Source of the DNA: Hydra vulgaris
Taxonomy: Eukaryota > Cnidaria > Hydrozoa > Anthoathecata > Hydridae
Length of the DNA: 64,000 nt
Reading direction: 5' to 3'
NCBI RefSeq assembly: GCF_038396675.1
Contig: NC_088924.1
Span: 37,421,501 to 37,485,500 of the forward strand
The position numbers were made by a program, and so were the translations under genes. Of the stretch, positions 22,344 to 32,866 are shown piece by piece (the first letter of the stretch is position 1; each line of letters opens with the position of its first letter). The notes beneath the pieces were generated by a model. That model saw only the letters and a program-made list of their open reading frames with translations. It had not been told where the DNA came from and made no database searches.

Positions 22344-24639
22344 TTATTTGCCGATTGAAAATAATTTACACTCGTAATTTATAAAAACAAATATTTACAT
22401 GACTGGGGCTTGAAGAAGACAAAATTCATCTTATCATTAAGCCCCCCCAAAAAAAATGCATATTCATCAAATAAATGTTTTAACAAAATGCAAAAAATAA
22501 AATATATAACGTTTAAAATATTTAGTAATTCAAAGAGTATTTATATTCAAGAACTGATTAGTAAAATAAGATGATATATAAGTATTAATATTACAAAAAG
22601 AATTTACAATAACTTTTTTTAATAAAAATTGAAATTATAAAATTTTACAATATTTTTAGTAATTAGTATTTCAAATAATAAAACTTAAAAAAAAATCGTT
22701 TGTAAATTCAAAACTTATAAGATAAGAAATACATTTACAATAGCAGACTATTGTTTAGAATATTAAATATAATATTAAAGAGTAATTAGTAGGTTAATTT
22801 TTGTTTTTGTTTGCTAGTTTAAAAAGCTTTTTAGAAGAACTTTAATTCATTTTCATGTATCATCAGTAATTGCTTAAGTTTTGTTTTAAACTGGTTTAAA
22901 GAATAATTAGATTTCAGCTCATTATTTAATATTGTATTCCACAGCTTAGGACCTCGGTTAGCAATTGAGAATTTGGTTGCTGAATAATGTGTTTTGGATT
23001 GAATGTAATTGTTTTTTGAAAATCTGGTAGGGTATATGTGGTTTATTTTTTCAAAAAGTGAATTAAATAACATTGGTGATATTTTTTTATCAAGTTTAAA
23101 CATGAAGATAAGAATATGGTAAAGGTTTAGTTTATATACATTTAGAATATTAAGTTTATTAAATAACGTTTGAGTGTGAGAGAAACGGTCAACGTTTGTA
23201 ATTATCCTTATAGCCTGTTTTTGTTTACTAAACAGTTTTTTTACTTTTGTTGCGTTTGTGCTGCACCAAGCAACGTTTGCATAATTTAAGTAGCAATGAA
23301 TTAAAGAAAAATATAAGTTTTTTAAACAAGATAGATTTAAAAACTGCTTGGCTTTATACAAAACACCTATATTTTTTGATATTTTATTTTCAATTAGACC
23401 TATGTGGTCCCTCCACGTTAAATTTTCATCCAGAACCACACCTAAAAATTTTATTGATTGCTCTCTTTTTAATAATGCGTTATCAATAAAAAGATCAGGA
23501 AGTTTTAATGGAATATCTTGTTTTTTATGAAGACGATGGAACAAAGTGTATTTGGATTTATTGATGTTCAAAGATAGTTTGTTTGATTTGAACCATTGGG
23601 TTAATTTTTCAAGTTCTTTGTTTACTGTTTGAAATAATTTACTGATATCGTTACTAGAATAAAACAAGTTTGTATCATCTGCAAACAAAATTAAGTTTAA
23701 AATGTTAGAAAATTTATATAAGTCGTTAATATAAACGAGAAATAAAAGTGGTCCTAAAATTGATCCTTGAGGAACACCACAGGTGATTGACTTATATTCC
23801 GTTTTTCCGCTATCATATGAAATAAACTGCTTTCTATTAGTCAAGTAACTATCAAACCAGGACAAATTAGTATTTATTATACCATAACTTTTCAGTTTGG
23901 ATAGAAGGATTTGATGATTGACAGTGTCAAAAGCTTTACTTAAATCGATAAATACACCTAGGGTATATTTGTCTTCATCAAACCCTTTAAATATATCATG
24001 AACAAGGTGAGTGATTGCATGATCAGTTGAATGACTAGATTTAAATCCAAACTGTTTATGAAAAAGAATATTATTAACATTTAAAAAGGAATATAGTCTA
24101 TTATACATAACCCGCTCTAATATTTTAGAAAAACAAGAAAGAATTGAGATTGGTCTATAATTCGTAACATCGGAAGGATAACCTGATTTTAACACTGGAA
24201 TGACTTTTGCAATTTTTAGGTTATCTGGAAAAACGCCTTGTTTTAGAGATAAATTAAAAATATGTAGTAATGGAATTGTAATTTGTTTTATTGATTTGAT
24301 AATGACATTACTACTTATATCATCAAATCCTAAACTTTTATTGGGTTTTAATAAAGAGACTGCGTCTAGTAATTCTTTTTCTGTAAGTTTATAATTAGAC
24401 ATAACATTAAGGTTGGTTGAGGTTAAGTACGAACTAAAGTGTGATTGAGTAGTTGCTATATTAGATGATAAAGTAGGACCTATATTTACAAAAAACTGGT
24501 TAAGTGTTTCAGCGACTAAGGATTTATTTACAATTTGTTTGTTATTAAATTTAAGATTTAGAGGAAGTAAATTTCTGTATAAGCTTTTTTTACCAATTAC
24601 CTCCTTAATAATATGCCAAGTTTTTTTAGAATCATTTTT
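22308..24639 (-). mobile_element. LINE inserted antisense into the mariner, 5' truncated
   Basis: A 5-bp duplication GTGTT at 22303-22307 and 24640-24644 brackets the insert. The poly-T run after 22308 is the LINE's poly-A tail read on the other strand. Same family as the copy at 12491-15285 by shared RT motifs, but this one keeps its reading frame. Confidence 0.93.
22831..24639 (-). CDS. LINE reverse transcriptase, open but N-terminally truncated
   Basis: About 600 codons of uninterrupted reverse transcriptase and C-terminal region. Order of motifs: KKTWHIIKEVIGK, TNYRPISIL, KQFGFKSSHSTDHAI, GVFIDLSKAFDTVNH, CGVPQGSILGPLLFLVYIND, LILFADDTNLFYSS (catalytic DD) and KFLGVVLDENLTW. The endonuclease is missing through 5' truncation; the few codons beyond 24639 belong to mariner sequence. 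An open frame of this length suggests recent insertion. Without a promoter it is unlikely to be expressed on its own. Confidence 0.92.
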   Translation of the reverse strand, partial: KNDSKKTWHIIKEVIGKKSLYRNLLPLNLKFNNKQIVNKSLVAETLNQFFVNIGPTLSSNIATTQSHFSSYLTSTNLNVMSNYKLTEKELLDAVSLLKPNKSLGFDDISSNVIIKSIKQITIPLLHIFNLSLKQGVFPDNLKIAKVIPVLKSGYPSDVTNYRPISILSCFSKILERVMYNRLYSFLNVNNILFHKQFGFKSSHSTDHAITHLVHDIFKGFDEDKYTLGVFIDLSKAFDTVNHQILLSKLKSYGIINTNLSWFDSYLTNRKQFISYDSGKTEYKSITCGVPQGSILGPLLFLVYINDLYKFSNILNLILFADDTNLFYSSNDISKLFQTVNKELEKLTQWFKSNKLSLNINKSKYTLFHRLHKKQDIPLKLPDLFIDNALLKREQSIKFLGVVLDENLTWRDHIGLIENKISKNIGVLYKAKQFLNLSCLKNLYFSLIHCYLNYANVAWCSTNATKVKKLFSKQKQAIRIITNVDRFSHTQTLFNKLNILNVYKLNLYHILIFMFKLDKKISPMLFNSLFEKINHIYPTRFSKNNYIQSKTHYSATKFSIANRGPKLWNTILNNELKSNYSLNQFKTKLKQLLMIHENELKFF

Positions 24640-25608
24640 GTGTTGATGACTTGGAACGCTCCGGACGACCATCGACTTCGATTAATGATCGCCACATCAA
24701 CAAAATCAAAGAATTGGTGCTTGCAAATCGTCGGTTAACCATTCGAGACCTTGTTGACATGGTTGGAATATCATTTGGGTCGGTGCAAGCGATTTTGAAG
24801 GATCATTTGGGCCTCAGAAGACTCAAATCACGTTTGGTGCCGAAATTTCTCAATTTCTTTGAAAAAGAGTGTCGCGTTAAAACGTGTGAAGCAATGCTTT
24901 CTGACTATCAAGACGTCTACAAACAAATTATTACTGGCGATGAGACTTGGGTTTACGCATACGACCCTGAAACAACCGACCAATCGAGTAAATACCGTGA
25001 AAAAGGCGAGCCGAGACCGAAGCAAACATGTCAAAGTCGCTCAAAAATCAAGGTCATGTTGACTGTTTTCTTTGATTATTGTGGTGTCGTGCACTACGAA
25101 TTCCTTGCAACTGGCCAAACTGTCAACAAGGAATATTATTTAAGCGTTATGCGACGTTTGCGTGAAGCTATTCGCAAAAAGAGACCGGAATTATGGGCCA
25201 ATAACTCTTGGAATTTGCACCACGATAATGCGCCTTCGCACACAGCACTGGTTCTTCGTGAGTTTTTCGCCAAAAACTCTAAACATGTTGCTCCACAACC
25301 ACCGTATTCGCCCGACTTAGCACCGTGTGACTTCTGGCTGTTCCCAAAGCTCAAGAGACCACTCCGGGGAAATCGTTTTGAGTCCATTGAAGAGATCCAA
25401 CGTGAATCGGCACGCGCATTGAAGGCTATCCCTACCAAGGACTTTTCGGCATGCTTCAAAGACTGGAAAAAACGTTGGCAAAAGTGCATTGGGGCCGGGG
25501 GGGGGGGATTATTTTGAGGGGGACGATACAGATTTGGAAGAATAAATAAAGATTTTTCATTTTATAAAAAAATTCACCTTACTTTTTGATCACAGTAGTA
25601 TATATATA

Positions 25609-26203
25609 CAGTAGGGTGGAGCGATTTTGAAAATTTTTGAAATTTGATTTCAAAAATTTTCAAAAATCAATATCTTTTGGTGAAAAAAGAACCTTACTCT
25701 TTTTTTTTTTAGTTTAGATGAGTTTTTGAGGTTCCTCAATTGGATTGTAAATTTTTGATGGGTCCTAATATTGTTTAATTTTTTTTTTTTCTAAACTATA
25801 TCAACTTGATACTTAAAAGAAGAAAAATAACATGCTGATTTTGAAAATAATATTTGTCTTTATTAAAAAATTAACCCCCGACCTCAACAAAACGGGGGCT
25901 TCAAGGTATATTTTTGCAAGTATTTTTTTCACTAAAAAATTTTTTTAATAAAATTATTATTTATGAAACAAGCATTTTTTTCTGCTTTTTTTGAGTCCAA
26001 GGTTGATATGGTTTAGAAAAAAAAATTTCAAAAATATTAGGACCTGTCAAGAATTTAAATTCCAAAGAAGACCCTCAAGATCTCATCAAAATCAAAAAAT
26101 ATTTTTTTACTTTTATCTTATAATTAATAGACATTGATTCGTGTCTCAGTAATATTGGTTTTTAAACTCTTTTTTTTTTGCTATGAAAATCGCTTCACCC
26201 TAA
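25609..26203. mobile_element. Foldback MITE with TAGGGTG-type ends
   Basis: Left end AGGGTGGAGCGATTTT and right end AAAATCGCTTCACCCT are inverted copies, and imperfect pairing continues inward for more than 150 bp (GATGAG...TTGAGG...GGTCCTAATATT on one arm and its complement on the other). The centre holds a CCCCCG...CGGGGG hairpin (about 25876-25908). No coding capacity. Confidence 0.8.
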
Positions 26204-26207
26204 TATA

Positions 26208-26430
26208 CAGTATTGGACAAAACATTTGCAACCAACATCGAACAATGCTAAAAAGTGTTCCTAATTTTAAAAAACGAAACGAACTATACTACCACAGCAA
26301 ACAGTTCAGGAGTCTGGAGTCATAGCATGCCATGACATGAAAACGTCTTTCGTCTTAAAAACGAAACGAACTATACTACCACAGCAAACAGTTCAGGAGT
26401 CTGGAGTCATAGCATGCCATGACATGAGCA
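26208..26430. repeat. Solo end of the 20-kb Tc1 family plus an 87-bp tandem duplication
   Basis: 26208-26267 matches the terminal ~60 bp of the element ending at 21819 in inverted orientation (CAGTATTGGACAAAACATTT). It runs into two tandem copies, 26268-26340 and 26355-26427, offset 87 bp, with core AACTATACTACCACAGCAAA. A further GGACAAAACAAGTGCAAC word follows near 26491. Confidence 0.85.
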
Positions 26431-26550
26431 ATCAGCTGACAGGTGACAGCACACAGGCAGAATTTCGTTAACAAGTGCCATTTTGCAGCGGACAAAACAA
26501 GTGCAACTTTTTTGGTTTGTTTCATTTTCTTAAGTCTGGTCCGTGTCAAC

Positions 26551-26843
<293 letters not shown>

Positions 26844-26845
26844 AT

Positions 26846-29800
26846 TAGGGTGTTTCAAAAAAAAGTCATGTCTGAAAAAAAAAAAGAGCCCTAGCTTATC
26901 ATCTGCCCAGACCATGATTTAGTACTAAGGATTTTTTTTTTTTTTGGAAAACCGTAAGGGTCCCTCCAGGGGGTAAAAGGGGCAATTTTTATAGCGTTTT
27001 GTACCATTTTTATAACTGTTTGGAGGAAGTCTTAAAATTTATATTTTTAATTTTTTTTTTTATATTTCTGTCTGTAAAGACCTATTTAATCTAAATAAAA
27101 TGGGCTCTTATCTAAAAAAAAATAGATAAAAGTTTTAAATAGTTTTAAAAAACCCCAAAATCCATAAATATTTAACAAAAACAAATATTTTTACGCAGCA
27201 CTTATTTAGGCTTTTTTAAATAAAGTTCTAAATCTTTTCAGTAAATAATATGTTTTATTGAAATATATTTTATATAAAATTTTGTTTTTTAGATTAAATA
27301 ATAAAAAAATTAACAAAATGCCACCAAAAAAAAAAGCTAGAAGTAATAGATTGGATGAAATATTTTTAGTTAAAAATTTAATCTCCAAACTTCCAGCAAA
27401 GAGATTCGCAACTGCTAAAGAGTTAATTCAATATTATCTCTTTCTACGAAAATCAAAATGTGAAACAAAAGTGAAATGCTTAGTAGGTTGTCCTAACAAA
27501 AGTTCTTCTTTTATACCTAACTGCCCAGTTAATCAGTCTGACTGCTGCATACTATCTAAACTGATGGATCCTTGGATACATGGTGGATTTAAAGTGCTTA
27601 CAATACAAAAGCTTAGGTAATTTTTATCATTGAGTTCTAATCAGTTTATTCTATAAACCTTTATACAAGTAAATATTGTTTTTTAAAGGATTAAAGTTGA
27701 GAAATTGTTAAAGGAGTGGGTGAAATTAAAAGATAAAAGAAACAGAGCAAATCCTGCTGAAGTAAAAAAGAGACATTTATTTGAAGAACAAATGAATAAA
27801 GTATTTTGGATTGGAGAACACCCTCATGTTATGTTTGAAGAAATACTAAAAGATAAAATGAGAAGAGTGAAAGACAAGGAAGAAGATATTGCTTTTTTAA
27901 AAGACCAGCTTGGGGAAAGGAAAGGATTTCTTGGAGGTAGAGATAAAAGATATGAGTATTCTGTTGAAAGAAATAAAAGAAGCAAATCAAATTTAGAAAA
28001 AGAGCTATCAGTAGTGTTAGATACAAATGATTTAGATTATCTAAGTTCTTCTAGTGACACTAGCGACAATTTAGGCCAGGAAACAGATATCGACTTTGAT
28101 TGTAACGAGATTCCTAATATTCAAAATTCTGTTCTTCTTCCTAAAAATATACTTGAATCTACCGCTCATACAGCAGTTGGGGAGGGTATAACACCCCACC
28201 AACATACAGCTTTGATTAGTAGTGTTATTTTCATGGCTGGTGGTTCTGTAGCAAACTTCAAGTGTTCTAAATCCACATCTTACAGAGCTGCAGAGAACAT
28301 AATATCTGCCGGAGCAAAAGAAATAAGGGAATATATAAAAAACGCTGTAGTTTCATCAGACTCACTAATGACCATACACTTTGATGGAAAAATAGTCAAT
28401 GAATTGACGGCCGGAAAGCAATTAAGAAAAGATAGAATTGCAGTTTTGGTAAGAATTGATGGGAAAACAGAACTACTTGGCATTCCTCCAATAGAGTCTA
28501 GTTCAGGGGATAATCAAAAGCAAGCTATTTTTGAATTAATGGAGTTTTTTGGATTAGAAGATAAAGTTAAATGTATCTGCTTTGACACAACTTCAGCAAA
28601 TACAGGTGTTTGGCAAGGTACTTGCATGAGATTAGTTCGTCAAATTCAACGCCCATTGTTGCTGATTGCATGTAGACATCATGTAATTGAGCGGCACATA
28701 ACTCATTTTTGGAAGATTTACCCTAGCAGCAAAACTTCTGGTCCACAAAACAAACTATTTGAATTTCTAAAAAAAAATTGGAACAATATAGATAATGAAA
28801 CTAAGGAACTGAAAAGAATATTATTACCACCTGGAACATGGATATATACTCAAAAATTAGCTGCTATTCAGTTTTGTAATAATGTGATCAATTTAAAGAT
28901 CTTTAAAAAGGTGCTATTATAATTTTGATTTTGTTTCTATTTATTCTAAATATTTAAAATAAACAATTGTAACAAATTAAAAATATAACAAAACTTTTTA
29001 GGATGGAAATGTTAGAAAAGAATACCATGAGCTAGCTGAACTTACTTTAATGGTTCTATCGTCAAATAGCTTTAAATTTCATTTACCCGGACCAGTTCAC
29101 CATTCAAGATTCATGGGGAAAGGTTTATACTATTTAAAATTATATCTTTTAATGAATGAAATCCCAAACCTCACTGACAATGAAAAAGAAGAAATAACTG
29201 GTATGATTTTATTCATTTCTCCATTCTTTACAGAGTGGTTTCTAAAAGCAGAGCTAAGCTCTTTAGCACCAGCACAGGTATATGGTCTTTAAGTATTTTA
29301 TTGAGAAGTTAGAGGGCTTGTTATTGAATAAAATGATTCAAAATATTTATTAATATTATTTAATAGGATATGAAAGCTTACTGGCAAATGAAAAGGTTTG
29401 AGGAATGGAATCTACATGGCTCCCAGGTTGTTGTGAGCTCTATTCTCAGACATACTTGGTATCTGGATCCCACTTTGGTAGTTTTCGCCCTAGCAGATGA
29501 AAAATGTAGGGAACGTGGTGATATGGCCAAGAAACTGTATAGTTTACAAAGATGTCCAATTGACAGTTTCCCTTTGGAGCGCCAAATAATGGACCAATCT
29601 GTATTGAAAAGTCTTAACTTCAGTAAAGATGAGCCTCCTAGTTTAGCTCCATTAATAACAGACAAGTCGTGGCTAGTTTTTGACATGCTTAGACATGGAA
29701 AGGCAGAAACTCAATGGATGAAGATACCTCCAGAGTTTTGGGAATTCAATGATTTTTATTTAGAATTTAGAGCAACAGTCACGGGACTTGATGTTGTTAA

Positions 29801-30698
29801 TGACTGCTCTGAGAGGGCGATTAAGTTAGTTCAAGACCTAATAAACAGAGCAAATTCCGAGGAGAAAAGGCAGGACACCCTTCTCTTTACAAATAATTAC
29901 AAGAAAAACAGAAAAAGTAGAAAAAAAATTGATTACGAAAAGGCCGCTAGCAAATCTAGTTTCTTTCTAGAGAAAATCTAGTTACATTTTTTTGTTAAAA
30001 AATTTTTAAAATCTATTTTGCTTTGTTTTTAATAGATAACTGAAATAGAGATAATCATTAATTTACTGGGATTTCAATTTTAAAAAAATTTTACTTTTGA
30101 AGTTTTTTGAAATTTTATTATTTTGTAATTTTTTTTTTAGTTAGAGAAAAAAAAATTGGTTGGTTGGTTTTCACTATTATATTGCCAAAAAATATTTATT
30201 TGTTCCCTATCCTCGCCCTCTCTTTTTTATATTTCTTAAAATAAACCCTGCAGCTGAATACAAGTGACTTTAATATAGTACTGCGTTAAAACTAAATCAA
30301 AAATAAAACCTACTCAAATGAATTTCAATAATTTTTTTTAAATATTTATGGGTTTTATAAAATCCAAAAAACCCTAAAGTTAAGGTTTTTTAAAACTATT
30401 TAAATTTTTTATCTATTTTTTTTTTAGATAAGAGCCCATTTTATTTAGAATAAATAGGTCTTTACAGACAGAAATATAAAAAAAAAATTAAAAATATAAA
30501 TTTTAAGACTTCCTCCAAACAGTTATAAAAACGGTACAAAACGCTATAAAAATTGCCCCTTTTACCCCCTGGAGGGACCTTTACGGTTTTCCAAAAAAAA
30601 AAAAAAAAAAATCCTTAGTACTAAATCATGGTCTGGGCAGATGATAAGCTAGGGCTCTTTTTTTTCTTCAGACATGACTTTTTTTTGACACACCCTAA
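26846..30698 (+). mobile_element. DNA transposon with ~330-bp terminal inverted repeats and an intact spliced gene
   Basis: The left arm (about 26846-27178) and right arm (about 30342-30698) are near-identical inverted copies from the tip TTAGGGTGT through blocks such as GACCATGATTTAGTACTAAG and GGGGTAAAAGGGGCAA. The flanks are TA repeats, so the target duplication cannot be read. Between the arms is a single plus-strand gene. Size, long TIRs and an intact gene make it a candidate autonomous element. Superfamily not assigned; the gene has a DDE/C..H pattern reminiscent of the hAT-MULE-Kolobok-type groups. Confidence 0.88.
27318..29981 (+). CDS. Transposase-like protein, four exons, 803 residues
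   Basis: Exons 27318-27616, 27689-28910, 29002-29277 and 29367-29981; all introns are short (72-91 bp) and GT-AG with matching phase (split Arg codon at the first, phase 0 at the others). The start gives MPPKKKARSNR, a nuclear-signal-like start. A Cys-rich block (CLVGCPNK...CPVNQSDCC) sits near residues 55-75. Proposed core: TIHFDGK, CFDTTSANTG, CRHH (a C..H pair seen in several transposase groups), LPGPVHHSRFM and VVNDCSERAIKLVQDL, which could supply D, D and E. It resembles, from memory, a widespread uncharacterised animal family with FDGK, FDTTASNTG, ACRHH and VNDHAERG. No lesion is seen. It lies centrally between the long TIRs. Function is inferred, not demonstrated. Confidence 0.85.
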
Positions 30699-31469
30699 TA
30701 TATATTTATATATACATAAGAGTATATATATATGTATAAAGAAAATATCTTTATATTATCATGTATAATGTTGTTTAATTAAAAGATTTCTCAATATATA
30801 AACTAAAGCTATATAGTGTATATGATACTGTTACCTGCAGTACCAGGAATCAGCTAAATGCTTATGCTTATAATTTAATATTGCAACTCTGAGTTTCATG
30901 TGTTACGACAATCTTCAGACAACTTGCAAAATTTAATAAGATATGTTTAGTGGACGTTACGGTTTATATTTATATTTTAGATTGTTACGGGAAGGAAATT
31001 GTTTAGTAGTTAGTTTAATGTTATTATTGCTACGTTTTTAGTTAGCTTATAGTTGTGAAATAGTTAAATGTTTTGATGGTTGTTTAAAAATATTCGTTTA
31101 TGTGATAATGTGCATTATTTATATATTAAAAAAAATATAAAATTAAAAATTGATATAAAAATATAAATAGTATTATGAAGTATATTATAATAGATGTGTA
31201 TGTGTGAGTAATTTATTAGTTAGTCTATAGATGTATGAAGTAATATAGTTATTGTAAGTTAGGTTTGTAGCTTTGTAATTTTAATAAGAATTTCATAACA
31301 AGAACTTGTTTTCGTGGCGGCACTTAGGGCTGTTGGGGAACAAGTACTAAAGTTATGTGTAAAAAAAATTAATTGTTTAATTAATATAAATTTTAATTAA
31401 ATATATTGCTATAGTTACCTAATTTTAAAAGCAAAATTAGTAAACCGTAGGTGATATACTACCTAATTA
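30699..31469. other. AT-rich intergenic DNA, nothing recognised
   Basis: No coding pattern. A patch at 30880-30930 and one at 31305-31340 are less AT-rich but match nothing I know. Confidence 0.5.
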
Positions 31470-31920
31470 CGCATGCAAAATTAAGTAACCATAATAACAA
31501 ATTATTAAAAAATCACTTTTATAAGAAGCAAAGACCTTATATTAATACAACATGGTAAAGCTTAGTGTACGTAGCACAAATAAAATATCTCTAACTACCA
31601 AAAACGAATTGTTGCAATCCAAAGTAAGGTATCAATAGAAACCAAATATAAAAAATATAAATTTTTAAAGAAGCTTAAACCTAATATTTGTACTCATGTC
31701 AAATTCGGTAAATATAGCACCAACGAAAAACTGATGATTTCCAAAAATAGGTTGTTGCTATGCAAAATTAGGTATCCAAAGTAATTAAATAATAAAATTA
31801 TCACTTTCACAAGAAGCGCAGACCTCATTATGGTATTCTTGTGAAATTTGGTGAATACAGTATTATTATTAATTTAACTATTAATTTTGTCTCCAAATAG
31901 TCTATTCTGGCCCACTGTGG
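31470..31920. repeat. About three degenerate ~140-bp tandem repeats ending in a transposon tip
   Basis: Blocks with GCAAAATTA.GTA, AAGAAGC.(C/A)AGACCT.ATATT and TGTGAAATTCGGT recur at about 31480, 31610 and 31750. The array runs into TCTGGCCCACTGTG (about 31906-31919), the same tip as the element at 50116-51729, so it may be the end of a relative. Confidence 0.6.
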
Positions 31921-32639
31921 TTTCTAAGAAAGCGCTCAAACGACTGCACCGCGACCTCTATATCGTTATCCTTTTTTTTTTTTTTTTTTTAACAACTTTT
32001 GTTAGCTATTCATCATGAAAAATTACTAAAACAAAACTTTTAAAAAGTTCCTTTAGAAATGAAAAAACTTATCGATGATTATTTTCAGAAAGAAAAATCT
32101 TTTATCAGTGTGCACAAAAAATATATCTTGAACTTTTAGACCAAAACCAATTACTGTGATATTAATTCCCCACTTAGAGAAAAAACATTTGTCTACTATC
32201 CAAATTCTCTGAATGTTTAGCCATTAAGGGTTAAGATTAAAAAAAAAAAAAAAAAAAAATCTTAACTTGTATATTAAAAAAATCTTAATTTATTTTATTT
32301 AAAATAAATATAAAAATTTAAAAGTTTACATAAAACATTTAAATTACAAATAAATAAAAAAATTATTACAATAGTCAAAACAAGCAAATCTAACAATATC
32401 AAAAAAATCCTTATATAAGAAATAAGTAAACAAAAAAGATAAAAAACAATATAGTTTGAAAAAGATACGAAATTAATGAAAACTTAAAAAAAAAATCAAG
32501 GCATAAAATATAACAGTGCTAAATTTAAATCTACATTTTACTCGGCAAAAAAAGATATTTGTGATAGTAAAAAATTGTTGTAAAATATGTACATATTTTG
32601 TAATTAAAGCGATGTTGTTTCGAATATTGTAGATTACGT
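31921..32639. other. AT-rich spacer downstream of the mucin-like gene
   Basis: Homopolymer tracts and no coding pattern; includes poly-T and poly-A runs at 31972-31990 and 32240-32260. No terminal domain for the mucin-like gene was recognised here. Confidence 0.5.
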
Positions 32640-32866
32640 AGAGGTTGATATAGACTCAAAAGTAAATGTTGTTTCGGCAGTTAAACTTGTTGATTCAGCT
32701 GTTAATGCTTCAGTTGGTGTTGTGGTCTCGAATGTTAATGTTGTTGAATCAGTTTTCTATGCTTCAGTTGTTGTTGAAATAACCGCTGATGTTGATTCAG
32801 TTGTTATTGTAGTCTCTGCTGTTATCGAGTTGATTCAGTTATTGGTGCTACAGACGTTGTTGTGCT
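32640..32866 (-). pseudogene. Decayed mucin repeats beyond the stop codon
   Basis: The same Thr/Ser/Glu repeats continue on the minus strand past the stop at 32867 but with a frame break near 32825 and further stops (about 32760 and 32637). This shows the reading frame once extended further or that the true end lies in a lost segment. Confidence 0.75.

Larger units (their letters stand above)
22140..25546 (+). pseudogene. mariner transposase (DD34D), interrupted and frameshifted
   Basis: The start at ATG 22140 gives [20 protein letters not shown]; the helix-turn-helix runs to [10 protein letters not shown] at 22307, where a LINE interrupts. The gene resumes at 24645 (DDLERSGRPSTS) and the frame is preserved across the site. 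Catalytic motifs GDETWVY, HHDNAPSHTA and YSPDLAPCDFWLF are all present, so the triad is DD34D and intact. Near the C-terminus an 11-G run (about 25498-25508) shifts the frame: the shifted ORF ends at 25517, whereas the neighbouring frame continues as DYFEGDDTDLEE to a stop near 25546. It resembles the SETMAR-type mariner group. Confidence 0.92.
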
